From Circinella minor (taxonomy: Eukaryota; Mucoromycota; Mucoromycetes; Mucorales; Lichtheimiaceae), in assembly GCA_016758965.1 (NCBI GenBank), contig JAEPRB010000407.1:1-24565 (forward strand): a stretch of DNA of 24,565 nt. Direction: 5' to 3'. The notes beneath the pieces were generated by a model. The model ran no database searches, was not told where the DNA came from, and was given only the letters and a program-made list of their open reading frames with translations. Position 1 is the stretch's first letter. The number at the start of each line of letters is the position of its first letter. Position numbers and translations under genes: made by a program. This document shows, one piece after another, positions 9,966-21,261 of the stretch.

Positions 9966-10485
9966 GAGCGGAAATTGCGCTACCACGCATGAAAAAAAAA
10001 ACTTTCAGAGCGGAAATTGCGTCATCAAGCATGAAAAAAAAAATTTTACATCAGAAATTGCGATAGAGCACTCGAAAATTGCGCTACCCAGAGCGAAAAT
10101 TTCATGACAGCCAACTCGAATAAAAAAATAAAACTATCGAAAATTAAAACACACAACACGAAAAATTATGCCTGCACTATCGAAAAAAAAATGTTGTCAT
10201 CGAAAAAAAAATATTTCTCATGAATATTGATGATGTCTACCTCGAAATAAAAAAACACCATCTACGATTAAAAAAAGAGCAAACGCGGATTCAAAAATAA
10301 CATATACGATTAAAAAAAACGTCTACCTCGAAATCAAAAACACCATTTGTGAACATAAAAAACGCCATGTACGATTAAAAAAAATATTCATCTCGAAATT
10401 TAAAAACACCATTCGCGATTATAAAAAAAGCATATACGAATTAAAAAATGTCATGAGCGAAATCAAAAATACCATGGTCAACTTC
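9966..10485. repeat. Degenerate 42-bp then 21-bp tandem array in repeat Y, copy A
   Basis: It begins with 42-bp units (GAGCGGAAATTGCG... at 9966 and 10008). It continues as degenerate units of about 21 bp with the pattern CGAAAT-AAAAA-C-CCAT. The 21-bp periodicity suggests the 42-bp unit is a doubled 21-mer. Units differ at many positions, so the array is old. It occupies the same place as the array in copy B. Confidence 0.65.
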
Positions 10486-10509
10486 TTTTGAAAAATCCTG
10501 TAATTCATC

Positions 10510-12227
10510 ATTTATATTTTCTAATAATATATTTTTATTATCTTTTTAAAACTTATAATTTTTCTATCAAAATAAATATGAAAATAAATATAAAAATTAA
10601 TAACTTTAATGTTTTTTAATATAATAAATAATTAAGAGTATGTATGTTAAAGTATAATGTAACCGATCACTTGATACTAAACGATTATAATACTACGTGA
10701 TGAATATAGCCGCATGCGAAAAACAACGTTCACTTAAGACAGAACTTTAAACTTTATATTATGAAAAAAATATATGCTCCCTTTGGCACTACACGTTCTT
10801 TTTTTTGATAAAATATAAATGAATGGAGATGGATTAATTGACTTTGGCAAGGATTTTATATGATTAATTTACTCTTCATACCGTTTTTTTACACGAACCG
10901 ACATACCGTACATATACAATAACTATGAAAATCTTCTATCACCTTAACAATTACATTATGAATATTCTCTGCTGACGATTGTAATTTGAGTGCGACGACG
11001 AATCTATCTTACACGACAATTGGCTTTATTGGCCCATGGACCTTATTGAATACAACACAATGCTGCTGCTCAATTTTATAAAAAAAACTCCTGCCTTGTA
11101 ATATATCATAATTAATCTTATCCAGCCTGATATTCTGCATGACAATTGATAAATGCTATCACTATTTCTTTATACACACACCTCTTCTTCCAAGTTATAT
11201 CACTACGATGTTTTTGTTTACTATTGATATTGGTATCTTATTTTATTTTTCTTCGAGTAGATTATATAGGTTGTGCCAAAAACACTTGAAACAATAATTA
11301 TTGGAAAAAGTGTTCTGGATATGGATTGATATTAAGCTTCATATACTTGGATTTGGATAATGGATATTTGGATAGTATGGAATAGAGAGGTCATTGGGGC
11401 TGTTAACTATGTTATACATATCATTACGGTAATAGTAATAAATTATTATATGGATTGTTTTTTTTTGAACAATGGTATTTGCTATTATTTATTACGGGAA
11501 CGGTCAAAATATCATTATTGTTATGAAATAATATAGGAAATGTTGTAGCATAAATAATGTTAGGAATAATATGGTATAAAAGATATGATGAACTGGGACG
11601 AGTAATAACATTTCGGCATCTTTGGGATTAGATCATTCGAAAAGTATAGATCTAAAAAGTTTGATGAATCTTCGAGTTGAATAGAATAATATTAATCACC
11701 TTTATTGACTTGCTGCCTGTAAATACATTATGAACGCGGCATACTTTTTTTATGTAATATTTTTATGTTTTATAAGTAGCCTCGTTGAAAAAAAAATGCA
11801 CATTACAACTTTGAATCTATTGGATCATTGGATAGTCGGGTTGGATGAAAATATATCCATCTGCATTTAAACTTTCGGATGAGATAATAATGCTAGATCT
11901 ACGTATTCTTTTATTAGTAGAACACTATATTCTGTCGGATACAAATGAATATTACCCAACAATATATAATACTTTGATATACACGAGTATTTTCTTGAGA
12001 TAAATTGTACAGCCTCAAATATATGGTACTACTTATAATATAAACGGGAGAATATAGATATATATTACGAAGCATTTGTTCAGAAGGGATTGAGTATATT
12101 ATTGGATGGGACATATATCTAGTATACTGATCAAGGATTTTGAGCTAACATGATTATGAGGGATGGAAACCATCCTTGTATCGATAACAGCATACTCGAG
12201 AACGTCCAATAAGGTAGAGTCGATTAT
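10510..12227. other. Long AT-rich intergenic stretch, no supported gene
   Basis: Only short frames are present, none with splice-consistent continuation or a recognised motif. The segment at about 11270 (GGTTGTGCCAAAAACACTTG) resembles a mariner-style terminus, but no inverted partner was found. The region may hold decayed transposon sequence that can no longer be identified by eye. Confidence 0.4.
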
Positions 12228-12362
12228 CCAAAAGAATTTATGTATATACTTTATTGATGATAATAATAATAATATACTAGCCATAACAACAACACTACAT
12301 GGAATCCAATTCATAGTTGTAATACCTGATTCACTCTTTAACCTTTCATCATCCGTGTGTTT
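12228..12362 (+). repeat. Dispersed repeat X, copy 2
   Basis: It is homologous to 8888-9048, with matching blocks CCAAAAGAATTTATGT, AATAATATACTAGCCATAAC, AATACCTGATTCACTC and TTTCATCATCCGTGTGT. It is not followed by repeat Y. Its ends show where X separates from Y. Confidence 0.6.
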
Positions 12363-12510
12363 CTGGGGGTTAATCTTTAATTATAGATTTAACTTTTAAA
12401 TGATATATAATTAATGATATTACATTTAAAAAAATAAGATGGAAATGGATATATCCTTAAAATGGTATAACTTTAACTACATCAGAAAAACTGCCCACTA
12501 TCATTTTTTA

Positions 12511-12550
12511 CCATGGAGGGCCGTGGAGGGCCGTGGAGGGCCGTGGAGGG
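12511..12550. repeat. Four 10-bp GC-rich tandem units
   Basis: Four consecutive units of CC(G/A)TGGAGGG form an isolated GC-rich patch. It is followed by GGCCTGACACAG, a C-run and a small hairpin (AAAGGA...TCCTTT). It may be a transposon terminus or a local replication-slippage product. No second copy is in the window. Confidence 0.6.
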
Positions 12551-12683
12551 CACCAAAGGCCTGACACAGCTAACCCCCCCCTTCGTACGGTCCCAAAGGA
12601 TTTGGTTCCTTTCAATGGCTCCAAAATTCTATAAGAAGCCAAAAAGAGAATGGACACTCCATTGGGCACGATCATTGGACAGT

Positions 12684-13017
12684 GATTGTTCGATCATTGA
12701 CACTTAAAATATCCATTTGCCTTTTGATCCGATCAGTAAGCAAGGATTGTTCGATCATTGACACTTAAAATATCTGTTTGCCTTTTGATCCGATCAGTAA
12801 GCAAGGATTGTTCGATCATTGACACTTAAAATGTACGTTTGCCTTTTGATCCGATCAGTAAGCAAGGATTGTTCGATCATTGACACTTAAAATGTACGTT
12901 TGCCTTTTGATCCGATCAGTAAGCAAGGATTGTTCGATCATTAGTACATAAAATATCCGTTTGCCTTTTGATCCGATCAGTAAGCAAGGATTGTTCGATC
13001 ATTAGTACATAAAATAT
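12684..13017. repeat. 61-bp tandem array, five full units plus a partial sixth
   Basis: Units start at 12684, 12745, 12806, 12867, 12928 and 12989 with an exact 61-bp period. About 40 bp per unit is nearly invariant (GCCTTTTGATCCGATCAGTA and AGCAAGGATTGTTCGATCAT). About 20 bp varies in blocks: units 1-2 share one form, 3-4 another, 5-6 a third. That pattern fits stepwise duplication. Each unit carries the near-palindrome TGATCCGATCA and a further CGATCA. The array ends 122 bp beyond the stop codon of the minus-strand gene at 13139-14568, on its 3' side. Confidence 0.9.
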
Positions 13018-13138
13018 TATAAAATTTATACTTGCTTGTTTACTCATGGGATCATTCAAATATGGTTTAATCTTTATTTTTAATACAATTACTATACTAC
13101 TACTTGTAATAAAATTATAGAGAAAGAAAAAACTACTG

Positions 13139-14568
13139 TTAATTATCGTCGCTATTCTTTGCCAAGGGAGTGAGAGAGGGAAGTAAATCAAGCATTACAT
13201 CGACGTTTGTTTGCTTTCCTAACCCCCCACCAGCAAATACCAAGGCGGTTATATAACTCTCTATTTTGGACCAAGTGATAGAACTGAGGCCACTAGGACC
13301 GAACTCGGCATCTAGCATTCCTTGGTACAGTTTTGCCCAATCTGAGCCAACAGCAAAATCTTGGTTAAATATTGCTTTGTCTTTACGGAAGGAAAGCTTG
13401 ACAATCCGATAGAACATCTTTTTTAGAAGAAGAAAAAAGAATTGTTACTAAATGATTATAATAATAGTAATAGTAACAATAGCAAACTTACAGCAGTCGA
13501 AACCAAAGCAATTGTTTCTTTAGAAATATATGGCTCTGTTTTTTTCATACGAGGTCGTCCTGATGACGGGTGGAACATAACGTTGCGGATACAATCCACC
13601 AAACCAGCGCTGAAAAACATAGCACCATCGGTTCGAAATCCGTCCTTGAGAAACCTAAAAATAATAATAATAGTTGCCAACAGTTTTAACGGTTACACGT
13701 AAGATAGCAACATTAATATATCAAAGCAGTTCATACCTGTCATCCTCCAGTAACGTCGCGTAGTATACAGGGGTTCTTTCTCCTTTATCATTTATAGCAT
13801 CAATAGGAAAGTTTACTTCATTGAACGGGTATGTTTTTAACCAATCTAAGACACTGTTATGAAGACCAGTGCGACGATTGCCAATAGTGGCCGTGTACTT
13901 CTCATACGTATTTAAAAATAAATTATTTTAGATATACGTAATTAGTTTGTTATATAAATGTATATATTAATAGCAAATGAACTTTTTCAACAGTTTGATT
14001 ACCAGTTGGATTATATCAGGCTTAATCGAATACATTCTTGTACTTCTTTCCTTCTTTCCAGCCGCTTCCATTGCTCGAAGCAATGCAAGCTTATAGGTAT
14101 TTTGCGACTGAGAGCTTGGAAAGCCATTTTCCTTATAGCAGTCTTGGGCTGCCTTGTGCAAAAACTTTTGTTCTGTTAGACTACCTTTTTCAATTTTGAT
14201 TTCAGTCCTGTCTTGGTTCCATACCCCTTGAGTATCTTCATTTAATGACGAAGAACTTGATGGAGAAAGCAGATGCTCATTATACTGGTTAGGATATGTT
14301 TCTTCACTAGACATATCATTGTCATCTAATAATATTATATATACATGATTAATATCAATATCAATTCTCAACACTTCTTTATATTTAGGACAAAAGGAAC
14401 GTCGGTTCTACCATTTTTTGTATCAAAACTCTTACTCTTCTGAAGTTGTTGATATTTAGTTTGCTTTTTTTGTCTTTGGTTATATGTATTCTCAGTTGAC
14501 ATATTCTCTTCCTCATCTGATTCTGATAAGTATCGTTTATGTTTTCTAGACCCACGAGTGTTAGCCAT
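13139..14568 (-). CDS. Intact five-exon gene, 353 aa, resembling fungal DUF6532 proteins
   Basis: Exons on the minus strand: 14568-14436, 14325-14003, 13900-13737, 13654-13492 and 13417-13139. They total 1062 bases with no internal stop, and GT-AG junctions keep phase. ATG 14568 (MANTRGSRKHKRY) is the first ATG of the open series. The N-terminal 100 residues are charged, polar and Ser-rich, hence probably disordered. The C-terminal part has the order LLEDDRFLKDGFRTDGAMFF, a VDCIRNVMFH helix, KETIALVSTA, then FNQDFAVGSDWAKLYQGMLD. From memory, this order (FL..G...G, a following FF helix, IALV.TA, F...Y...L) resembles DUF6532, a domain of unknown function expanded in fungi and often found among transposons. 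The acceptor of exon 3 (GAG at 13903-13901) has close alternatives. Function is unknown, and no catalytic motif is evident. It is the only fully intact multi-exon gene in the window. Confidence 0.65.
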
Positions 14569-15422
14569 CACAGGAAAAAAATCACAAGTTTCAACAACAG
14601 AAAAAAGAAAAAAAAAAAGAATGGAAAAAACCAAAGGAGCGTTCGAATCCTTTTTTGTTTGTGGTCATCTTACTTCCAACATTGCATATTTGTTATATAT
14701 TATCGTTAGTCTATGGTGTGTTTTTAATAATCAAATTTATATATTCTATGTATGAAGCATAAAATAAAATATTTTAATAATACTGAAGGAAAATGATATT
14801 CTATACCATAATTATTGGAGGACTATTTTTTATTATAAAGGTAAACTTTTAATAAATTATTAGAAGATCGGTCACTGGCTGGAACATCTTGTCTCTGTCT
14901 AATTTTTTTTCTTAGTAGAAATGATACATGTATATGCATGCAAATGGAGGATAAAGTTTTCATTTGTTTGTATCAAGTGATTTCGTTTCTATCCACCGGT
15001 GGCTGTACTAAATATTAGCGGTAATTACAGTTTGTCAAGCTATAATTGCGAAGATGACACTTTTAAAAAATAAACTAGAATATCCAAAAAAAAAAAAAAA
15101 AGAAAAAAAAAAAAAAAAACTGGGATGTGTTTGAAGCGATCATAAAAAACGAAACTACTTATATACGATAAAATACAGTAGTTATGCTTTTTTTCTAAGT
15201 ACTAAATAATGCATACAGTACTTTTTTATTATTATAGTATACATGTTGTATCTGGCGTTGATGCTGCTGCTTTGTTTTTTTTCCGTGATTATTTGTTTTA
15301 CCTCGACAGTACAGGTACCATCACAGTACATTTGCTACATATAAGAAGCCGATGATATGATCACCCTTTTTGCTTGATCCCATTAAGTAACCATACAAAA
15401 AAAATATTATAATAGTATATTA
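14569..15422. other. Intergenic between the DUF6532-like gene and Plavaka
   Basis: This stretch must hold the divergent promoters of the minus-strand gene and the plus-strand transposase, but no motif can be assigned firmly. It contains a perfect 10-bp palindrome CCACCGGTGG (14993-15002) and a 34-bp A-rich tract (15086-15119). The Plavaka 5' terminus may lie here; no inverted partner was seen. Confidence 0.4.
15086..15119. repeat. Poly-A tract with one G
   Basis: Thirty-four bases of A interrupted once by G. It could be the tail of a retroposed sequence on the plus strand or a simple slippage tract. No target duplication was recognised on either side. Confidence 0.6.
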
Positions 15423-18400
15423 ATGTCGTTTTTTAACAAAAATCAGTGTCCATATGAATCTTGTGGATATAGTTCATATAAAAGCGTTACTCACCACATC
15501 TATAAGGTTCATAGTGACCAAACACTTCCGTCAAATATTTTTAATAGAAGAACTGAAGATGATTTCGACCTAGAAGTGACATCTGTACAAATTGTTTCCT
15601 ACTAGGTTTTTATATTTTTCAACGCTGTTTCAATAACATATTTTTCTTTATAGAACGAAAACTATACAGTCACAACTGAACAGTCTTTACTTGAAGAAAC
15701 TGACGAGAATCTGCAAGAGCCTCAAGATTTATGGGAAGGTGATTCAGTGTTTGGTGTTGGTTTATTACATTATTGGTAAATAGATTCTTGCCATAAAGGT
15801 ATTTATTGACTTCACTTTTTTACTGGGTTGTTATAGAACGGGTATATTCCTCACCACCTACTTATGGTCATATCAACGTCGATTTCAATGATACAAGTGC
15901 TTTTAACACTGTAGAAAAGGAAATCATCAAATATATACTTGATTATGGTTTATCCCATGTTGCATATAAGAGGTATGATAAATAGTTAACAACAATTTAT
16001 TTTTGCATACATAAGTGTACGAAATCATCCTTTACATGATGATAACATTAAATAATATACTTGTTGAATTGATTGAACTTGGACGACGAGAAAAAGATGA
16101 AATAACTTGCAAGACGTGGAAAGGAGTACGAGCTAAAGCAGACAAACGAAACGAACACTTGAATTTAGTAGTTGACATTTCAAATTAATTATCCGAATGT
16201 TATTTATATTCTAAATCTTGAATAACTTTCGAATCGTTATAATATGTAGAATTTTACCGAAACAACAGTTGACATCAACAGGGTACCAGATTTTCCTGAC
16301 GAATACAAATATGACTTTTTAGCTGCAAATGGAGGATCCACCCCTGTGTTCTATCATCGAGACGTTTTTGATCTGGTTGAAGATATTTTTAATGACCCTT
16401 GTTTGGAGAATGATATGGTTTTGAGACCAACTAAATGCTATCGAGGTACATCGCAGATATACACTGAAATGCATACTGGTGACTGGTGGCATGAAATGCA
16501 GGTAAAGGAAAAATGTTTGTATATAGTAATCTTTTTTGCCATTACGTAGCGCTCATTATTATTTAATATATTAGGAAAAAATAGGTACCAAAAAAGTAGT
16601 TATTGCGTTACAAGTCGCAAGTGATCAAACAGTTATTTGGGATTGTGAAAAGTTCAAAGCTTATCCTATATATATAAAGATTGGTGAATATTAGCTATAA
16701 AAAAAGCCCTGATGTTTTTATAAGAAGGCATTACTGAATACTAACAAAACTTTTCTGAAGGAAATGTACCAATGAACATTCGAAACAAGTACAGCAGTAA
16801 CGCCTCCCGTCTGCTAGGTTTTTTGCCTATCATAGAATCTAAAGTGCACAGTAGTTTTGAATGGTTTCGAATGGCAAAGAAGACAGTACACCATTATATA
16901 TTGTCTCAGATTTTTTTACCTTTTTCTGGGTATGATAATCATGAAGGGTATATTAGAAAAATGTTTTACTAGGAAAGAATATAATATACATACATTGACT
17001 GTGACTGACAATAATGTTTAGTTCTTTAATGCTAGGACCAAGGAACAATATTTATGAAGTAGTCATTTGTTTAGCTACCTGGATAGCAGATTATCCAGAA
17101 ACGTGTTTATTAGCATTAATTCGCCAAGGCGAAAACACAAATTGCTCATGTCCAAGGTGCTTAACACCACGAGTTAAATTCCATGACCCATCTATCAATC
17201 ATGAAGCTGTACTACGAACTAATGAACGAAGTGAGAGATGGTACCGTATGTGTAAAAATGCAATAGGCCGGGTCCATAAGAAAATAGAAGCAGGGAGTAG
17301 TGATGATACTGGCAATGGAGAAGCACAAGAAGGAGATGAAATAATAGTCAGTAGTAAGGCAGAAAAAAAAGCATGTGAAGAAGAAGTCGAAAACTACTGC
17401 AAGCAGAAATCAATACATCTAATAAAAGTTAAGTGTCATGGTTTTGATGTCTTCTTTAACAGAATGATGATATTAATCTTATATCTCCATTTGAATATTC
17501 AGAGTGCTTTTTGGAGCATGCCTCATTTTGAAATACATCAAGCCCTTGTTGTAGATGATTTGCATCAGTTAGGAGGAATAATGAAGCATTTGCTTGGTTT
17601 TGTTGAAAAGCTTATTGTTGATAAACATGGGAAAGCAGGGATAGAAAAAGTTACGACCAGGTGATTTTTTATTTTGTTATAAAGACAACATTGTTATTTT
17701 GGACCACTTATAATCTTTATTAGAGCGCGGAATCTACCAAGAATCACGGGTCTGCGACATTTCAAACATGGAATTTTGCCGTCATGTTTGAAACGTGCTA
17801 CTTATCATGAACATGTTGACTGTATGAAGGTATATAATAAGCAATAGTGGATGTGGTTATATAACATAAGCGTGGAAGAATTTCTAAATGCTTTATGATT
17901 AACTTTCTTAGATACTATTACCTTGTATTCATGATTTAATTGAATTACAAGCAGCAATGTGTGTGAGAGCTTTCCTTGACCTGTGGCACATGTTAACAGC
18001 TCGAGAGCACAGCAATGAATCATTAAGCGACATTGAAAAGACTTTGAAGAAATATGTTGAATATAGTGCAGTTTTTGAAAATCAGTCACTGGTAAATTTG
18101 CAATGATCTAATTCATGTACTCTCTTTACATAATTTATACTGACCGATCTACATAGAGCCATATGAACTTTCCTAAAAACCATATGTTATCAAAGTATTG
18201 CAAAGATATTAAGCAAAAAGGTGTTATTCATAATTACAGTACGACACAAACAGAAAATCAGCATAAATTTGATACGAAGAAACCAGCTAGGAAAACTAAT
18301 AAACAGCGAAATTTTACTAAACAGGTTGGTTTTGTTGCTGTTGTTACCGATTATTGTAAATTATGTATTTAGCTATCTTGATTAATTCTTGAATAAAGAT

Positions 18401-19336
18401 GGCTAATTTTGTAGCTGAACGGGATGCATTGAAGGCGATGACGAGGATCACTAATACTAATAATAATACGCCTCCAATACCATCACCACCATCATCCTCG
18501 TCATTATCACCACCTTTATCGTCTTATTCATTGAAATCACCTATAAAGAAAAACTATACTATTGATGAAGTAGCCACATTGAGCGCCCAATTCACTGATT
18601 TGGATTATTTATTACAGGCATATCTTGATGACGAGGATTTAGTAGCACGAGGAGTTAAAAGAGGAAGCCAGAAAAGAAGAAGCAAGATGCCATCATTAGA
18701 ATCTATTCCTAAGGTAAAGTAACATTATAAATAACTAAAAAATATATTTACGTATCTGCTAAAGCACAACTATATAATCTTTAGATTAAAATATTTCAGC
18801 TACTTTCAATGCAAGATTATGACGAAGATGGGGATGTTTATGAACAGAATATACATGCCAATCTTAATTATTTTGGGCGCCAACAACAAGACTATATCTT
18901 ATTAAAAACAATGGATGAAGGCATTGGGAGGGATGAAGTGGATGATGATGAAAATGATTCAGAAAACGACGATTTACATGTGGTGTCTCAAGTATTTCTT
19001 TTTTTTAAATTATTGTACAAAGGAAGCATCATGGAGCTGGCACTCGTTCAAACCTATCCATATTTAAGAAAGAAAAAACACCCAAGTGGTTTACGCGTCC
19101 TTGGTGCACCAGAAAAAATGTATAAAGGTAATCGACATATAATCCGTGTTGAGGATATTGAACGAACAGCCTTAGTAGTGCCCAACAATGGCAGTGAATC
19201 TACTACACCAGGTGTTCCTTACCATGAGTACCTAGTCTTGCACGACATTGACAGGGATTGTTGGCGACGCTTTAGAACTTATCTACCAAGTTTGCCAAGG
19301 AGAAAATATATTGGGTGGAAGAAGAGCGAGCCATAA
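15423..19336 (+). CDS. Plavaka-family (CACTA-like) transposase, 13 exons, one 1-base frame break
   Basis: Exons: 15423-15584, 15654-15738, 15837-15972, 16016-16167, 16250-16501, 16575-16683, 16761-16947, 17022-17660, 17724-17829, 17912-18091, 18157-18324, 18399-18713 and 18800-19336; about 1008 residues. All junctions are GT-AG and in phase except inside exon 4. There, removing one A from the AAA at 16050-16052 restores the frame. Residues 1-30 form a C2H2 finger (C9, C14, H25, H30). Later blocks match fungal Plavaka transposases: YTEMHTGDWWHEMQ, VVIALQVASDQTVIWD, GNVPMNIRNKYSS, ADYPETCLL, CPRCLTP, HFEIHQALVVDDLHQLGGIM, ITGLRHFKHGILP and NFPKNHMLSKYCKDI...QTENQH. The protein should excise and insert its own element. 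Exon 12 is Ser/Pro-rich and likely a flexible linker. The 1-base break is either an assembly error in a homopolymer or an inactivating mutation. Element termini were not identified. Confidence 0.88.
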
Positions 19337-20231
19337 GGAGTTTACTCTTGAATTTGCTTATTTAGGCCTGATTTTTTTATGTTATCCCCATTTTATTTAC
19401 TAATAGCTCTCTATCATGCTCTTTTTATTTGTAGGTATTTTTTCTGCAAAAGAATATAGTATTTATACCATTTGCTATCTTTTTTAACTTTTCCGCCTCT
19501 GATCCCATTCCCTTATTCAAGGGATATTTTACCTTTTGACGTCAAATATTATCTATCCTTTTTAAAGTCTTTCATCCCCGTACTTAAAAATCATTGTACT
19601 TTTAAGATGCTTAAAGCATTAATCTTGACTTTTTTTAACGTTCTACGTATAAAAGAGCGTTTTTACATATAATTGGAATATATATATAAATATATATCAT
19701 ATGATGTAAATAATAATTGAATCCTTTTTAGTCAAAGAAAGATGTCAATTATAACTGATGCCAGTTGAAGGATGTGAAATGCAAAAATGGCGATGAATGG
19801 CGTGTTTGGCTCTTGTATCCCATCCAGGGCAATCATGACAAATTGTGCCCCTGGTTGGCATCAAATGGAACTGCATGGCTCAAATGGCTTGCGAAGCCAA
19901 ACTCCGATGGGCAGTTTTTGTGATGTATATTATATTTAAAGAATAATAAATAAAGGTTTATCTTTTTATAATGTTTTATCTTTATTAAAAAAAATAATAA
20001 AATTATCAAAAAATTTATTTTTTTTAGATAATTTATTAATTTTTGATTATTATATTTTTAAAATTTAATAGATAAAAAAGATGAAACATATAAATGTTAT
20101 ATCTTTGGGATGAAAAAACTTTTAATGATCAAAACCTTTAAAGATAAAAAGTTAAACTTTTTATTGAATGATCCGGACTGGTAAGGAGGACTCGATTCGG
20201 AATGGTAATGAGAACTCTTCCCTCTGATGTG
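19337..20231. other. Plavaka downstream region and AT-rich spacer
   Basis: It contains the Plavaka 3' untranslated region and possibly its right terminus, a GC-richer patch at about 19750-19915 (separate entry), and an AT-rich stretch at 19930-20165 with no gene. At 20174-20217 a 19-bp motif (GGACTGGTAAGGAGGACTC) recurs in diverged form (GGAATGGTAATGAGAACTC). Confidence 0.4.
19824..19899. repeat. Two hairpins downstream of the Plavaka gene
   Basis: CCAGGGC (19824-19830) faces GCCCCTGG (19847-19854). TGGCTT-GCG-AAGCCA forms a perfect 6-bp stem at 19885-19899. The patch is richer in GC than its surroundings and has repeated CAAATGG. It could be subterminal sequence of the Plavaka element or a transcription-end structure. 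No mirrored copy was found upstream of 15423. Confidence 0.4.
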
Positions 20232-20343
20232 TAAGTTTCCCCCCCGGAAACTTATGCAGTGACTCTTTATGGTTCTTTCTCTTAGAGAAAGGTTCTCGAA
20301 TTGCGATAAAAAACATTTATGTTTTTGTCTTCGAACAATTCGA
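20232..20343. ncRNA. Cluster of three strong hairpins, candidate structured RNA
   Basis: Three consecutive perfect stems lie within 112 bp. The first is TAAGTTTCC/GGAAACTTA (9 bp, C5 loop, 20232-20254). The second is CTTTCTC/GAGAAAG (7 bp, TTA loop, 20275-20291). The third is TCGAATTG/CAATTCGA (8 bp, 20296-20343), which encloses an inner stem AAAAACAT/ATGTTTTT (20309-20326). Such density is unusual for this window. The cluster lies 76 bp beyond the end of repeat Y copy B, on the 3' side of the Fanzor gene. Fanzor guide RNAs are normally encoded on that side. Assignment to Fanzor is speculation. The strand is unknown because stems work on both. Confidence 0.35.
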
Positions 20344-20589
20344 AATGTGTATCTTCTAATGATAAATCTTTAAATTGTTATATCCTTAATGGTTTATTGT
20401 TAATGATTAGTTCCCTCTTTGATAATATGTGCTGTTCTATTAATAATATTAGGCGTAGAAAACATATTATAGCTTGCTGCAAAAGTAAAGTCTTTTTTTA
20501 ACTTTTAAAAATAGCTTTGTTTGGTAAGTTGGAAAACAAGTATAATATTATATTGTTGTTTGCTTGTTGTTTGGTTCTTTTTTTTTGTA

Positions 20590-20795
20590 ACACTGTTTTT
20601 AGGATAGTATAGATTGACGTTCATTGTGTTCAATATTGATGTACGATTGTCGACTACATTGTTAGCTGAAATGGTCGTTATATAGATTACAAAAAGTAAA
20701 GCGTGTCTTGAAAGTTTCAGCAACTGTTAGTTTTATATCTTTTTGTATACTTTTTTTTTGTTCTAACCATGACGTTTCCGTTCCTTCAGGCACAT
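20590..20795 (-). pseudogene. Decayed reading frame inside repeat Y, copy B
   Basis: On the minus strand, segments aligning to the copy A frame are present in two frames: MIYVPEGTETSWLEQKKSIQ with AETFKTR, and VIYITTISANNVVDNRTSIL. The break between them lies near 20700. Many differences between the copies change amino acids, so there is little sign of recent selection. The family is not recognised. Confidence 0.28.
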
Positions 20796-21261
20796 AAATC
20801 ATTTTGAATAGAATGCTTTCCTTTTCTTATATTGTCTGTGTCCCTCTCTTCCATGTTGAATATAGTCATGTTTCTTGAACACAATTACGTTTTGTTTCCT
20901 CCAACCTTATACTACTTAGCTCTATTTAGCCCTTCCGTTTTTTTTCCTCTTTCACAAGATAAACATATCTCACAAAAAAAGACATATAATTCAGATCCTA
21001 TTATAGTTTCTACAATTGTTAGTTTGAAAGAAAAGTTTGTGGGAAAAGAAAAAAAAACCGACCCATTTATATTTTTTTTTTTGCTGTGGCTAAATAACCC
21101 CTTTCAGCTATGCATGATTATTTTACTGCTCAATAATGGTTATTTTTTTTATATGGATCATTGCTATATGTTGTAGAGACTATATATAATGAAGATTATA
21201 TATAAAAATAAAAATATTATAAGTGATGATAATTAAATATCGCATCAGTGAATATTTAGTA

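Larger units (their letters stand above)
9052..10503 (+). repeat. Dispersed repeat Y, copy A (about 1.45 kb)
   Basis: The segment is colinear with 20419-21824 at roughly 80-85% identity by eye. Shared blocks include AATATT(T/A)GGCGTAGAAAAC near the start, TTTAACTTTTAAAAATAGC, GACGTTCATTGTGTTCA, CACAAGATAAACATATC and TTTCAGCTATGCATGATTAT. The shared end is ATGGTCAACTTCTT.TGAAA. The last third is a degenerate 21/42-bp tandem array (separate entry). The minus strand carries a decayed reading frame (9222-9425) with a counterpart in copy B. No TIRs, LTRs or clear target duplication were found, so the class of element is unknown. Confidence 0.72.

Noticed and set aside
10728..10750. TTAAGACAGAA resembling part of the TIR of the element at 4025-4994
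   Set aside because: The match stops before the essential terminal CAGTGCA and there is no TA-flanked end.
5963..11925. TATAGTGTTCT at 5963 and its inverse at about 11920 as terminal repeats of one element
   Set aside because: The match is only 11 bp, AT-rich and 6 kb apart, and does not extend.
12684..13017. Regularly spaced repeats that look CRISPR-like
   Set aside because: Spacers are not unique (adjacent units share them), the setting is eukaryotic and no cas genes are present; it is a tandem satellite.
14641..14650. GTTCGAATCC, identical to a tRNA B-box core
   Set aside because: No A box or cloverleaf could be formed around it; the upstream sequence is an A-rich tract.
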